Part shown: piece after piece, positions 8,496 through 17,452 of the stretch
Layout: each line of letters starts with the position of its first letter
Numbering within the stretch: the first letter of the stretch is position 1
Source of the DNA: Kushneria marisflavi
Lineage (GTDB): Bacteria; Pseudomonadota; Gammaproteobacteria; Pseudomonadales; Halomonadaceae
Assembly: GCF_002157205.1 (NCBI RefSeq)
Contig: NZ_CP021358.1
Span: forward strand, 2,604,001-2,668,000
DNA length: 64,000 nucleotides
Reading direction: 5' to 3'
Position numbers and translations under genes: made by a program
Notes under the pieces: generated by a model
Database searches by the model: none
The model's input: the letters and a program-made list of their open reading frames with translations, nothing else
What the model was told of the DNA's origin: nothing

Positions 8496-10670
8496 TCAGG
8501 TCGTTGCCATTTTCGGCGTGTTGCTGCCGTTGTGGTGACGACGCTGCATGACGATCAATCCGGCAGCAATGGCGACCCCCGCCAGGTCGGTATAGATACC
8601 GCCATAGATCATGCACAGCGCTCCGATAAACATCACGGCACGTTGCCAGGCCTTTACCGGGCCGAAAAACCATGCCTGAACGGTGGCGGAGAGCAGTACG
8701 ATACCCATGGTGGCGGTCACGCCAACCCGAGCGATTTCCAGCCAGCTGCCCTCCATTAGCATTGCCGGGCTGTAGAAGAACATGAAGGGCACAATGAAGG
8801 CGGCCAGCCCGATCTTGAACGAGGCCACCGAGGTGCCCATGGCATTATCTCCTGAAATGCCTGCTGCGGCGTAGGAGGCCAGCGCCACCGGCGGTGTGAT
8901 CGCCGAGACCACCGCGAAGTAGAAAACGAAGAAGTGCGCCACCAGCGGCTGAATGCCGATGCCAATCAGTCCCGGCGCCACGACCGAGGCAGCCACTGCA
9001 TAGGCGGCGGTGGTAGGCATCCCCATTCCCAGCAAAATGCTGATCAGCATGGCGAAGAACAGCGCCAGCAGCTGACTGACGCCTGCCAGGCCCAGCAGCA
9101 GCGAAGAGAAGCGCGCCCCCACCCCTGTAAGCCCGATGACGCCGACAATCAGACCGGCGCAGGCACAGACCGCAATGATCTGGATCGACATCGTGCCCCC
9201 CAGTTGCAGGGCGCGCAGAATGGCGGCCGGTCCCATTTTGTTGGGTGAGATCCAGCTGACAATGGCTGCCGAGGCAGTGGCCAGGGTGCCGGCGCGGATC
9301 ACCGAATAGCCCATGAACAGCGCTGCCACCAGAATGATGATGGGGGCGAACAGATAGGCATGACGGGCCAGCTTCGAGAACTTCGGAATCTCGTCGCGGG
9401 TCATGCCACGCATGCCCTTGCGAGCAGCCTCGAAGTCGACCATGAAATAGATCGAGGCGAAATAAAGAATGGCCGGAATGACCGCTGCGATAGCGATTTC
9501 GGTATAGGGAATGCCGGTAATCTCGGCCATGATGAAGGCGCCTGCCCCCATGATCGGCGGCATGATCTGCCCCCCCGTCGAGGCGGCAGCCTCAATGGCG
9601 CCAGCACTGCGCCCCGGGTAGCCCACCTTTTTCATCAGCGGGATGGTCAGCGAGCCGGTCGAGACGACGTTGCCGGCACTGGTGCCGTTGATCATGCCCA
9701 TCAGGCCGGAGGCGAAAATGGAGACCTTGGCTGGGCCACCTCGGGCGCGGCCGGCAGCGGCAAAGGCGAAATTGACAAAATAATCCCCCACCTTTGACGC
9801 TTGCAGAAAGGCGGCAAAGATAATGAACAGGATGATATAGGTCGAAGAGACTGCAGTTGTTGGCCCCAGAACGCCGGCATCGGTATAGACCTGGCTGAAA
9901 AAGCGGTTGAGCGTCAGTCCCGGATAGCCGAGAAAACCAGGTAAAAAGGGGCCTGCAAAGACATAGGCGATGAAGATGGCAGCGATGATCACCAGTGCCA
10001 TGCCGGCCACCCGACGGGTCAGCTCCAGAATCAGCATTGAACCGGCAATGGCTGCCCACGAGATACCGATGGGTGCGAAAGCGGTGCCGGTTGCGGCGCG
10101 CAGCGGTGAATTGAACATGAGCAGCAGATAGCTGGTGGCCGTGGCAGCGCAGACCATCAATACCAGTTCGGCGATGGGGAGATGACCGCGCGGGCGGCGA
10201 ATCACCCAGGAAAGCACGATGGCACTTACGGTGGCGACGATCAGCGGAGCGCCGAAGTGCCAGGTCTCGATGGCCGGATCAATACGCATGGCACCGTCGG
10301 CCATGGCCTGGTGCATCATGAACACCTGTGCCAGCGCGTAGAGGGCAGGCAGCAGCATAATGGCAGCGATACCGTCCAGCCAGCGAGGGGAGGTTTTGCC
10401 ACCCTCCTCGGCGAAGCGCGCCCCGGTATAGAGACCGAAGCCGAGAATCAGCGCGCCGCAGACGTGAAGGATACGAAACGTCCAGGTTTCGATCGGATAG
10501 ATATTGAGCGAAATTAGATGAAAGCTGGTATAGGCCACGGCCATGGCGGCGAACACCCACCAGAGCCTGCCTGAAAAGACACGCCGGCCTGGCTCGACGA
10601 CATCGCTGTCAACGCCGTCGGCGATGATCCGGTCATCTTCAGGCGTCTGATTCTTGTACTGATTGGACAT
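8496..10670 (-). CDS. TRAP transporter fused permease (TAXI type, DctQ-DctM fusion)
   Basis: Integral membrane component of a tripartite ATP-independent periplasmic (TRAP) transporter, driving Na+ or H+ coupled solute uptake with the binding protein encoded upstream. The 724 residues hold roughly 18 hydrophobic segments: a short 4-helix N-terminal part (DctQ-like) followed by the large DctM-like region. Conserved DctM stretches include SGLMGMINGTSAGNVVSTG, ILLGMGMPTTAAYAVAAS and TPPVALASYAAAGISG. Such fusion is normal for TAXI TRAP systems. The ATG at 10670 has GGGG eight bases upstream; a GTG three codons earlier is the alternative. It lies 61 bases behind the binding-protein gene and is probably in one transcript with it. 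Confidence 0.93.
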   Translation of the reverse strand: MSNQYKNQTPEDDRIIADGVDSDVVEPGRRVFSGRLWWVFAAMAVAYTSFHLISLNIYPIETWTFRILHVCGALILGFGLYTGARFAEEGGKTSPRWLDGIAAIMLLPALYALAQVFMMHQAMADGAMRIDPAIETWHFGAPLIVATVSAIVLSWVIRRPRGHLPIAELVLMVCAATATSYLLLMFNSPLRAATGTAFAPIGISWAAIAGSMLILELTRRVAGMALVIIAAIFIAYVFAGPFLPGFLGYPGLTLNRFFSQVYTDAGVLGPTTAVSSTYIILFIIFAAFLQASKVGDYFVNFAFAAAGRARGGPAKVSIFASGLMGMINGTSAGNVVSTGSLTIPLMKKVGYPGRSAGAIEAAASTGGQIMPPIMGAGAFIMAEITGIPYTEIAIAAVIPAILYFASIYFMVDFEAARKGMRGMTRDEIPKFSKLARHAYLFAPIIILVAALFMGYSVIRAGTLATASAAIVSWISPNKMGPAAILRALQLGGTMSIQIIAVCACAGLIVGVIGLTGVGARFSSLLLGLAGVSQLLALFFAMLISILLGMGMPTTAAYAVAASVVAPGLIGIGIQPLVAHFFVFYFAVVSAITPPVALASYAAAGISGDNAMGTSVASFKIGLAAFIVPFMFFYSPAMLMEGSWLEIARVGVTATMGIVLLSATVQAWFFGPVKAWQRAVMFIGALCMIYGGIYTDLAGVAIAAGLIVMQRRHHNGSNTPKMATT

Positions 10671-10731
10671 GGTGGTCACCCCGAGTGATTCGAAAAACGG
10701 CGCCGCCCCGCGTACGAGGCGGCGACGAGTC

Positions 10732-11745
10732 TTACTGACGGGTCAGCGAGGGGTCGATGTTGTAACCGTTCTCCTCGTACCAGCGCACGGCACCCGGGTG
10801 GTAGGGCAGTACAGTGTTGTACTTGAGGTTCTCCGGGACGCTGTTGGCAGCGCTGCGGTGGATGTCGCGCATGCGGTCGTTGTTTTCCATGCTCAGCTTG
10901 ACGACCTGATAGACGAAGTCTTCAGGCAGATCGCAGTTGGCGATGGTGAAGTTCCACATCGATACGGCGCGTAGATCGTGATCCAGCGTGCTATAGGTGC
11001 TGGCCGGAATGGTGAACGGCGCGACCGGGAAGTCGTCGACGATTTTTTCCTGTTGTGCTTCGGTGAACTCGATGAAATTGACGCCGGTCTGTACTTCCAG
11101 CTGGCTGACGGCCGGGATGGGGATGCCGGCCGCGAAGGCGACCACGTCGATCAGGCCATCCTGTAGCTGGCTACCGAGATCGGACCAGCCGCCGTTGCGT
11201 CGTTCATAATCCACACCCAGTTCGGAAAGAATCGCCGGGAAGTAGGTGTCGGAGGTGGAAGCCGCCGGGCCGAAGCCGATACGGGCGCCATCGGGGATGC
11301 CGTCGATGCTGTCGATACCACTGCTGGAAAGGGCGGCGACCGAAAAGGGCGTTTCATACATCGGGAACAGCGCACAGACGTTATCCATCTTCATGCCCGG
11401 CGCCAGCGGACTTTCGCCCTTGAGGGCCTGGTCTGCGGGCCCCATGGTGGTCAGGCCCAGCGCAACATCGCCGCTGTGAACCAGTGCCATGTTCTGTGTC
11501 GGGCCGCCGGTGATTTCGCCGCCGCCGGAAATGCCCAGTTCATCAGCGATCAGGTTGGCCCAGCCAGAACCATAGACATAGTAGGTTCCGCCCTGGCTTG
11601 CGGTGGCCACGGTGATACTGCCTGGCCAGTCACTGCGGTCAACGCTATCGCCGGCCTGGGCTGCGCCGATGGTCGCAAGCGAGGCCGCCGTCGTCATGGA
11701 CGCCGCGACAGTCAGGGCAAGGGTATTGCGTGACAGGGTAGGCAT
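10732..11745 (-). CDS. TAXI family TRAP transporter solute-binding protein
   Basis: Periplasmic receptor that captures the substrate for the adjacent fused TRAP permease. The 337 residues open with a signal peptide (residues 1-31, cleaved after GAAQA). The mature protein has the TAXI hallmarks: ITVATASQGGTYYVYGSGWANL, the GGPTQNMALVHSGDVALGL segment and the IGFGPAASTSDTYFPAIL region. The ATG at 11745 is preceded by GGGAG with seven-base spacing; upstream in-frame codons belong to the leader and promoter. TAXI substrates are mostly unknown (glutamate or other carboxylates in a few cases). Transcription is probably sigma-54 dependent, from the promoter at 11821-11837. Confidence 0.93.
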   Translation of the reverse strand: MPTLSRNTLALTVAASMTTAASLATIGAAQAGDSVDRSDWPGSITVATASQGGTYYVYGSGWANLIADELGISGGGEITGGPTQNMALVHSGDVALGLTTMGPADQALKGESPLAPGMKMDNVCALFPMYETPFSVAALSSSGIDSIDGIPDGARIGFGPAASTSDTYFPAILSELGVDYERRNGGWSDLGSQLQDGLIDVVAFAAGIPIPAVSQLEVQTGVNFIEFTEAQQEKIVDDFPVAPFTIPASTYSTLDHDLRAVSMWNFTIANCDLPEDFVYQVVKLSMENNDRMRDIHRSAANSVPENLKYNTVLPYHPGAVRWYEENGYNIDPSLTRQ

Positions 11746-11820
11746 GATGAAGCTCCCGTTATGATTGGACTTTTTTGAAGGACACCGACCACGGCGTCGT
11801 TGTACGTCACATATCAGGAG

Positions 11821-11837
11821 TGGCAAGCGATGCGCCA
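11821..11837 (-). promoter_or_regulatory. Sigma-54 (-24/-12) promoter of the TRAP transporter operon
   Basis: Read on the minus strand the site is TGGCGCATCGCTTGCC. GG (11836-11835) and GC (11824-11823) are separated by exactly 10 bases, and it agrees with the TGGCRC-N5-TTGC consensus. The predicted transcript start is near 11811, about 66 bases before the binding-protein ATG. A sigma-54 activator gene lies immediately upstream. Confidence 0.8.
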
Positions 11838-11867
11838 CTTGCCATTTTGTTCAACTATTTCATTGGC

Positions 11868-11886
11868 TTGAAACTTTTTGTTTCAA
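11868..11886. repeat. AT-rich perfect dyad between enhancer sites and promoter
   Basis: ttgaaac/gtttcaa, seven-base arms around five T. It lies between the -24/-12 promoter and the two GCGGA dyads, in an AT-rich stretch that could help DNA looping. It is not followed by a T-run on the minus strand, so it is not an obvious terminator. Confidence 0.45.
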
Positions 11887-11917
11887 CTTTGGTCGCGTGG
11901 AGAAGGGCAGATTAGTG

Positions 11918-11965
11918 GCGGATATCCGCACTTTCGGACATGAGAGGTGTGCGGAAATCCGCACA
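11918..11965. promoter_or_regulatory. Paired upstream activator sites (GCGGA-N2-TCCGC dyads)
   Basis: Two dyads share one core. Site 1 is the 12-bp palindrome GCGGATATCCGC (11918-11929). Site 2 is TGTGCGGA-aa-TCCGCACA (11948-11965). Their centres are 33 bp apart, about three helical turns, and lie roughly 94 and 127 bp upstream of the -24/-12 promoter. That is the usual distance for an enhancer-binding protein, and the DctD-like regulator encoded next door is the obvious candidate ligand. Family knowledge gives the layout; the binding is inferred. Confidence 0.65.
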
Positions 11966-12093
11966 ATGATGTGATCAGGAAGGGGGAGAGGCTGCCAACG
12001 CCGCCGAATGGACGCTATTTGAGGCTAAAGTATAACGGTGAAGGCAGCGTCGAAGCAGGGATAGTGCCGCTCTTGAGCGGTCAGTGGCTGTGC

Positions 12094-13482
12094 CTAGTTT
12101 TCATCGCTGCCGTCACGGCGATACGCTTCGGCACGCAGGTCATGCTTTTTCAGCTTGTCATAGAGGGTTTTTCTCGGTATGTCGAGATGCTCACAGGCCT
12201 CACTGATGCGGCCGCGACAGCGGGCCAGCGCCTGATCGATCAGACTTTTTTCGAACATCTCGACCTGGCGGGCCAGTGACAGTTCACCGCCATCGCCCTC
12301 AACACTGCCAAGCAGGACGTCCAGGCGGTAATCGTGAGCACTGCCGATCAATACATAGCGCTCGGCAAGGTTGCGCAGTTCGCGCACATTGCCGGGCCAG
12401 TCGTGGGTCAGTAATGCAGATACGCCGGCACCGTCGAGTGGAGGCGCCTCAAGGCCGCTGCGGGTCGCCGCGACCACGGCAAAATGCTGAAACAAAAGCG
12501 GGATATCCTCGCGCCGCTCGCGAAGCGGTGGAATCGGCAGGGTGACCACGTTGAGCCGATAGTAAAGGTCCTCACGAAAGAGCCCCTTTTCGGCGGCCAC
12601 TTTCAGGTCCACCTTGGTCGCGGCGATTACGCGAATATCCAGTTCGACGGCGTCATTGGCGCCAAGACGTTCGATGGCACGCTCCTGGAGTACCCGCAAC
12701 AGCCGTACCTGCAGCGCCAGTGGCATGGATTCAATCTCATCGAGAAAAACGGTGCCCCCCTGGGCGTATTCAAACTTTCCGATACGTCGCTCTACCGCGC
12801 CGGTGAAGGCTCCCTTTTCATGACCGAACAGTTCCGACTCGATAATGCTCTCCGGCACGGCACCGCAGTTAATGGCGACGAAAGGCGCCCCGCTGCGGCG
12901 ACTACGCTCATGGATGGCTCGGGCGACCAGATCCTTGCCGGCACCGGTTTCACCGAACAGCAAAACATCTGTCTCTACCTGACTGATGCGTGACACCATG
13001 GTGGCCAGTTGGGCGATCGCTGCTGTGCGGCCCACCAGCCGTGGTCCCGGTGCCGACTGCTGAGCCTCCAGTTCGGCCCGCAAATGGCGGTTCTCCAGGG
13101 CCAGCCGCCGGGTTTCGGCGGCGCGGCGTACTACTTCTATCAGCTCATCGCCGGCAAAGGGTTTCTCGACGAAGTCCCAGGCGCCGTCACGCATGGCGGT
13201 GACCGCGGTGGAGACGTCGCCATGACCGGTAATTAGAATCACCGGCAGCTCCGGGTCGCGAGCGTTTACCTCACGCAACAGTGCCATGCCATCCATGCCC
13301 GGCATGCGAATGTCACTGATCAGCACACCGGGAAAGTCTTTCTCCAATGCCTCCAGTGCCTTTTCTGCACTGGCCATTGGCAGCGGCTGGTAGCCGGCCA
13401 GCTCCAGGGTCTGGCTGGTGGTAAAGCGCATATGGGGCTCATCATCAACGATGATGACGGGCGTGGCCGGGCGGTCAGGCAT
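12094..13482 (-). CDS. Sigma-54-dependent response regulator, DctD-like
   Basis: NtrC-family activator of 462 residues. The receiver domain (about 8-120) has DDE at 13-15 and the phosphoacceptor Asp57 in ISDIRMPGMDG. The AAA+ domain (about 147-380) carries Walker A GETGAGKD (177-184), the sigma-54 contact loop GAFTGA (224-229) and Walker B VFLDE. A Fis-type helix-turn-helix (EACEHLDIPRKTLYDKLKKH) is at the C terminus. PRKTLYDKLK is typical of DctD-type regulators of carboxylate uptake. The start overlaps the kinase stop by 8 bases, so the two are coupled. It probably activates the downstream TRAP operon through the dyads at 11918-11965. Confidence 0.92.
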   Translation of the reverse strand: MPDRPATPVIIVDDEPHMRFTTSQTLELAGYQPLPMASAEKALEALEKDFPGVLISDIRMPGMDGMALLREVNARDPELPVILITGHGDVSTAVTAMRDGAWDFVEKPFAGDELIEVVRRAAETRRLALENRHLRAELEAQQSAPGPRLVGRTAAIAQLATMVSRISQVETDVLLFGETGAGKDLVARAIHERSRRSGAPFVAINCGAVPESIIESELFGHEKGAFTGAVERRIGKFEYAQGGTVFLDEIESMPLALQVRLLRVLQERAIERLGANDAVELDIRVIAATKVDLKVAAEKGLFREDLYYRLNVVTLPIPPLRERREDIPLLFQHFAVVAATRSGLEAPPLDGAGVSALLTHDWPGNVRELRNLAERYVLIGSAHDYRLDVLLGSVEGDGGELSLARQVEMFEKSLIDQALARCRGRISEACEHLDIPRKTLYDKLKKHDLRAEAYRRDGSDEN

Positions 13483-15373
13483 CAGCAGGGCTCTCTGATA
13501 GTGGTGAATCTGGCGTGGTAGCGGCGGGTAGCTGGATCATGAACAGGGCGCCTCCCTCGGGACGGTTACGGGCTTCGAGGCGGCCACCGAGATCGCTGAT
13601 AATGCGCTGCGAGATCGACAGCCCAAGACCCAGGCCATTACCGGCCGGGCGAGTGGTATAAAAGGGCTCGAAAAGATGATCAAGTACCTCCTCGCTGAGT
13701 CCGGGGCCGCTGTCGGCAACGCTCAGGATCACCTGATCATCGTTTTTTTCGACGACCAGTATTAACCGGCGTTCGACGCTCTCGCTCATCGCCTGCTGAG
13801 CATTGCCGATCAGATTGACCAGCACCTGCTCAAGTCGTACCGGGTCGGCACGCACCCAGCAGGTGGTCTCACTCATTTGTGATACGACCGTGATGTCTGA
13901 TTCTTCCAGACGCGCGCGAAAAAGACGCAGCGCATAGTCAAAGCACGCCTGAGCCGAGACGTCACTCAGCATCTCGCCCCCCTTGCGAGAGAACTGGCGG
14001 AGCTGAGCGCTGATGGCGGCCATGCGTTCTACCAGTTCGGAAATCTGCGCCAGGTTGCTGTCGGCATCATCGACGCGGTCGCGTGCCAGCAATATACGGG
14101 CATTGTCAGCATAGGCTCGAATCGCGCCAAGGGGCTGGTTGAGTTCGTGATTGATGCTGGCGGCCAACTGACCCAGAACGGCCAGCCGGGCCGCCTGTAC
14201 CAGCTCGTCGCGAGTCTGACGCAGGCTCTCCTCGGCACGCTTTCGTTCTTCTATTTCCTGTGAGAGATGATGGTTGGAGGTGACCAGCTCGCGGGTACGA
14301 GCTGCCACGTGGCGCTCCAGCTCATCGCGAGCATGTGCCAGGGTGTGACGCTCGCGTTCGGCGAAGCGCTCACGTTCACGACGCAATCGCCGACGCTGCC
14401 AGCCAATGGCGCTCCCCAGGGCAATCAGCATCCAGCCGCCGCCGGCCCCCAGTGCGCCCAGCCACTGTGCCTGCTTGACCGGGCTCATTGGTTGCAGAAT
14501 GTTCAGGCTCCAGTTAAAGCGCGCCAGCGGCTGTGAAAGATTCAAATAGTCCTGATGGCCAAGGCGTACCCGTCGAGCGCCGCCGGGGAGGGGCTCAAGC
14601 ACCTCAATCCCTGCCTCTGGCAGTGGTTCATCAGCATAACGCCGGGTCGATAACAGCCCCTTGCGGGCGCTCTCGGAGAGCGGCTGTAGTGCGGTCAGGC
14701 GCAGGTCGGGATCGCTGGACATGAAGATAATACCGTTGATGTCCGCCACCAGCAGTGTGGCATCGAGGCTTTGCCACTCACGCTCGATCTCTTCGAGGCC
14801 TACCTTGACCACCATCACACCATCCGGGGGCGTATCCGAAGCCTGACCACTGGCCCAAACGGGGGCCGAAAAATAGTATCCGCGTGTGCCCGACTGCGTA
14901 CCAAGGGCGTGGAAGCGACCGCTGCGGCCGTTGATCGCCTGACGATAATAGCCGCGAAAGGCGTAGTTCTTTCCCAGAAAGCTGTCGGAGCGCTGCCAGT
15001 TGCTGGCGGCTATGGTGGTGCCGTCATGATCAAGCAGATAAATGTCCGAAACGTCGGCATAGGCGCGTGAGCGATCCAGCAGCTGGTTGAGCGTCAGGGG
15101 GGCAAGCTCATCCTCTCCCTGGGCGAGAAAGCGGCGCACGCTTTCGCGAGTGGCGAGCAGGTGGGGCAGATAGTCGTGACGGGTGAGGTAGCCGGTCAGG
15201 TTGGCACGAGACAGCTGCAGGGCGTTGCCAGCGGCATGACGCAGTTCCGTCAGTGCCTGCTCACGGGCCAGTCGTGCGCCCTGCCACATGAAAATGACCA
15301 GGGCAATGCCAAACGCCACCATGATCAGCGCACGACGGTATCTGACCTTTCGTTGGCGAGAATCACCTGTCAT
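13475..15373 (-). CDS. Sensor histidine kinase, DctB-like
   Basis: Membrane sensor of 632 residues that should phosphorylate the adjacent DctD-like regulator. An N-terminal membrane helix (LIMVAFGIALVIFMW) is followed by a periplasmic sensor region of about 250 residues with the double-Cache signature (DVSDIYLLDHDGTTIAASN, NYAFRGYYRQAI, GTRGYYFSAPV). A second membrane helix, a charged coiled coil, the H-box SINHELNQPLGAIRAYADNA and the ATPase motifs NLIGNAQQAM, ADSGPGL and GNGLGLGLSIS complete it. The ATG at 15373 is preferred over a TTG 11 codons earlier, although neither has a strong ribosome-binding site. Cache domains of this type usually bind small carboxylates. Confidence 0.9.
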   Translation of the reverse strand: MTGDSRQRKVRYRRALIMVAFGIALVIFMWQGARLAREQALTELRHAAGNALQLSRANLTGYLTRHDYLPHLLATRESVRRFLAQGEDELAPLTLNQLLDRSRAYADVSDIYLLDHDGTTIAASNWQRSDSFLGKNYAFRGYYRQAINGRSGRFHALGTQSGTRGYYFSAPVWASGQASDTPPDGVMVVKVGLEEIEREWQSLDATLLVADINGIIFMSSDPDLRLTALQPLSESARKGLLSTRRYADEPLPEAGIEVLEPLPGGARRVRLGHQDYLNLSQPLARFNWSLNILQPMSPVKQAQWLGALGAGGGWMLIALGSAIGWQRRRLRRERERFAERERHTLAHARDELERHVAARTRELVTSNHHLSQEIEERKRAEESLRQTRDELVQAARLAVLGQLAASINHELNQPLGAIRAYADNARILLARDRVDDADSNLAQISELVERMAAISAQLRQFSRKGGEMLSDVSAQACFDYALRLFRARLEESDITVVSQMSETTCWVRADPVRLEQVLVNLIGNAQQAMSESVERRLILVVEKNDDQVILSVADSGPGLSEEVLDHLFEPFYTTRPAGNGLGLGLSISQRIISDLGGRLEARNRPEGGALFMIQLPAATTPDSPLSESPADA

Positions 15374-15619
15374 TGGTGGGCCCACGCTGTGCCACGTTAG
15401 GGCCAATGGCTTTTAGGCGGCACATGCTCTCTCCGGTGGCGTCGTGTCAAAACATCACGTTACGCGGATCCGATGGGAGTGCACAGTATCGAATGGTCGA
15501 TGCAGATAAGCAGATCGAAAGCCAGGGTGTCATTGGCCATTACGGCCACCAAAAGGCTTGTGTTCTGACAGGCAGGCTCGGTCAACCATCCGGGATGGAT
15601 GAGCATGGCTTGATGGCGA

Positions 15620-15655
15620 GAAAAAAAGAAACCGCCGCCCCGGATGGGGCGGCGG
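15620..15655 (-). terminator. Rho-independent terminator after the Tim44-like gene
   Basis: A 10-bp all-GC stem ccgccgcccc/ggggcggcgg with a four-base loop (15632-15655). On the minus strand it is followed by TTTCTTTTTTT. It lies 10 bases after the stop of the Tim44-like gene. Confidence 0.88.
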
Positions 15656-15664
15656 CAAGGCGGG

Positions 15665-16501
15665 TCAGACGTTGTTCTGTTCGATGCCCTGAATATACCA
15701 GGGCGCCTGGTCGCGGACTTCACGAATCAAATGCCAGGTTTCGTTGAATTCGTTTTCCTGGCCATCCTCTTTCATGATGCCGTGGAACAACACTGTAGCC
15801 TCGGCCTGCTGACCGTATTCGCGTACATCGCCAAGCTCAGCAAACAGACGCACGATCTCGGTCTGGTTATTGGCGCTCTGCTCGGCACGCTCCTTGCGCA
15901 GCAGGTTATAGAGTTCAGGCGTGACAAACTCCTGAATCTTTTCAAAGTCGTTGTTGTCCCAGGCGCGTTGCAGGTTCATGAAGTGCTCCTTGGCACCGGA
16001 CAGAAACTGCTCGCGACTAAACCAGGCAGGCTCGCTGGCCATGGCCGCACCGCCCATGGCACCAGCCGTGCCGCTGGAGGTGCCACCAAAATCGTGCGCC
16101 TGACGCTGCTGAGGCTGTTGATGCGCGTCGTGGGCACCGGTATTGGTGGCTCGACGCCGTGCGGCCAGCACCTTCCAGGCAATAAAGCCCAAAAGCGCGA
16201 TCAGCAGGATATCCATGAAGCGGATACCGTCGAAGGCGCCGCCGAAAAACAGCGAGGCCAGAAGGCCGCCGGCCATGATGCCTGCCAGCGGGCCCATGAA
16301 GCGCGACATGCCACCACCGGCGGCACGAGTGCCCTGCTGGGCCTGCCGTGGCGGTGTCGTGGCCTGACTGCTGCTTGGGCTGGCCGAGCGCGAGTAGCTG
16401 CCAAAGCTCTTGCCGCCGCCGAAACGCTTGGCGTCGGCGTGCTCGACCGCCAGGCCAAAGCTCATCAGACCGATGAGCAGGGTAATCAATAGATGACGCA
16501 T
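15665..16501 (-). CDS. Tim44-like domain protein, secreted or membrane anchored
   Basis: A 278-residue protein with a signal-like N terminus (1-24, ending HADA). A low-complexity Ser/Gly/Gln region follows, then two hydrophobic stretches (GPLAGIMAGGLLASLFFGG and MDILLIALLGFIAWKVL) and a second Gly/Ala/Gln-rich linker. The C-terminal Tim44-like domain begins near residue 165 (FSREQFLSGAKEHFMNLQRAWD). The bacterial family is widespread in proteobacteria but its role is not defined; the mitochondrial namesake binds membrane and chaperone. The ATG at 16501 has GGGAGGA eight bases upstream. It is the last gene of a minus-strand group with yaaA. Confidence 0.8.
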   Translation of the reverse strand: MRHLLITLLIGLMSFGLAVEHADAKRFGGGKSFGSYSRSASPSSSQATTPPRQAQQGTRAAGGGMSRFMGPLAGIMAGGLLASLFFGGAFDGIRFMDILLIALLGFIAWKVLAARRRATNTGAHDAHQQPQQRQAHDFGGTSSGTAGAMGGAAMASEPAWFSREQFLSGAKEHFMNLQRAWDNNDFEKIQEFVTPELYNLLRKERAEQSANNQTEIVRLFAELGDVREYGQQAEATVLFHGIMKEDGQENEFNETWHLIREVRDQAPWYIQGIEQNNV

Positions 16502-16552
16502 GAGAGATCCTCCCGATAAATGCATCATTGAGTGGTGGTCAACCGACCATCA

Positions 16553-17335
16553 TTACGCTTGCGGCGTCTCGCGGGTAAATACCCAGCTGCGCTGATCCGA
16601 AAGCTCCGCGTTGAACCGGTAGCCGCCCCCGTCAAAGGCTTTCAGATCATCACGCTTTTCAAGTCTTTGCTGCACCATCCAGGCGCTCATCATGCCGCGC
16701 GCCTTCTTGGCATAAAAACTGATGACCTTGTACTGCCCGTTTTTAGCATCCTTGAACACCGGCGTGATGACATCACTGCCAAGACGCCTGCGATCAATGG
16801 CGCCAAAATATTCGTTGGAGGCCAGGTTGATCAGTACCCGATCACCGCCGCTCTCGCGCACGGCCTGATCGAGATCCTGTGTCAGTCGCTCGCGCCAGAA
16901 CGCGTAAAGGTCGCGTCCGGCCGGGTTTTCAAGTTTCGTCCCCATTTCCAGACGATAGGGCTGCATCAGATCCAGCGGCCTGAGCATGCCGTAGAGCCCT
17001 GACAGAATCCGCAGGTGCGACTGCGCCCATTCAAGGTCATCCTCATGCCACCCTGAGGCCTCAAGGCCCGTATAGACGTCGCCCTGAAAGGCCAGGATCG
17101 CCTGTTTGGCGTTGTCCTGATCAAACGGTGTCTGCCACTGCTCGAAGCGGGCCACGTTGAGCCCGGCCAGCTTGTCGCTGATGCCCATTAACTTCGACAG
17201 CGCCTGCGGCGAATAGTCGCGCAGAATGTCGATCAACTGCCGGCTCTGGTCCAGATAATCCGGTTGCGAGGCAATCGTCACGTTGGACGGCGTTTCAAAA
17301 TCCAGCGTCTTGGCTGGGGACAGCACGCTCAGCAT
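16553..17335 (-). CDS. yaaA: Peroxide stress protein YaaA
   Basis: DUF328/YaaA family protein of 260 residues, known in E. coli to limit intracellular free iron and oxidative DNA damage under peroxide stress. It begins with the family signature [16 protein letters not shown] and contains [41 protein letters not shown] and [16 protein letters not shown] blocks ([15 protein letters not shown]). The length matches the family. It is followed 51 bases later by the Tim44-like gene on the same strand. No OxyR-type site can be claimed from inspection. Confidence 0.93.
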   Translation of the reverse strand: MLSVLSPAKTLDFETPSNVTIASQPDYLDQSRQLIDILRDYSPQALSKLMGISDKLAGLNVARFEQWQTPFDQDNAKQAILAFQGDVYTGLEASGWHEDDLEWAQSHLRILSGLYGMLRPLDLMQPYRLEMGTKLENPAGRDLYAFWRERLTQDLDQAVRESGGDRVLINLASNEYFGAIDRRRLGSDVITPVFKDAKNGQYKVISFYAKKARGMMSAWMVQQRLEKRDDLKAFDGGGYRFNAELSDQRSWVFTRETPQA

Positions 17336-17452
17336 GCAGATTCTCCGCTCATGATGTCACTGATTATACCCCCTCCGGCGCTGGCGTCAGACTGCCTTAA
17401 GTCAGTGCCAGGCCAGAGGGGAAAGCCTGTTTCCGGGTGTGCGGAGTAAGGC

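Noticed and set aside
12067..12080. ccgctc/gagcgg palindrome after the DctD-like gene as a terminator
   Set aside because: There is no T-run on the minus strand and the centre is only two bases; read-through into the TRAP genes cannot be excluded.
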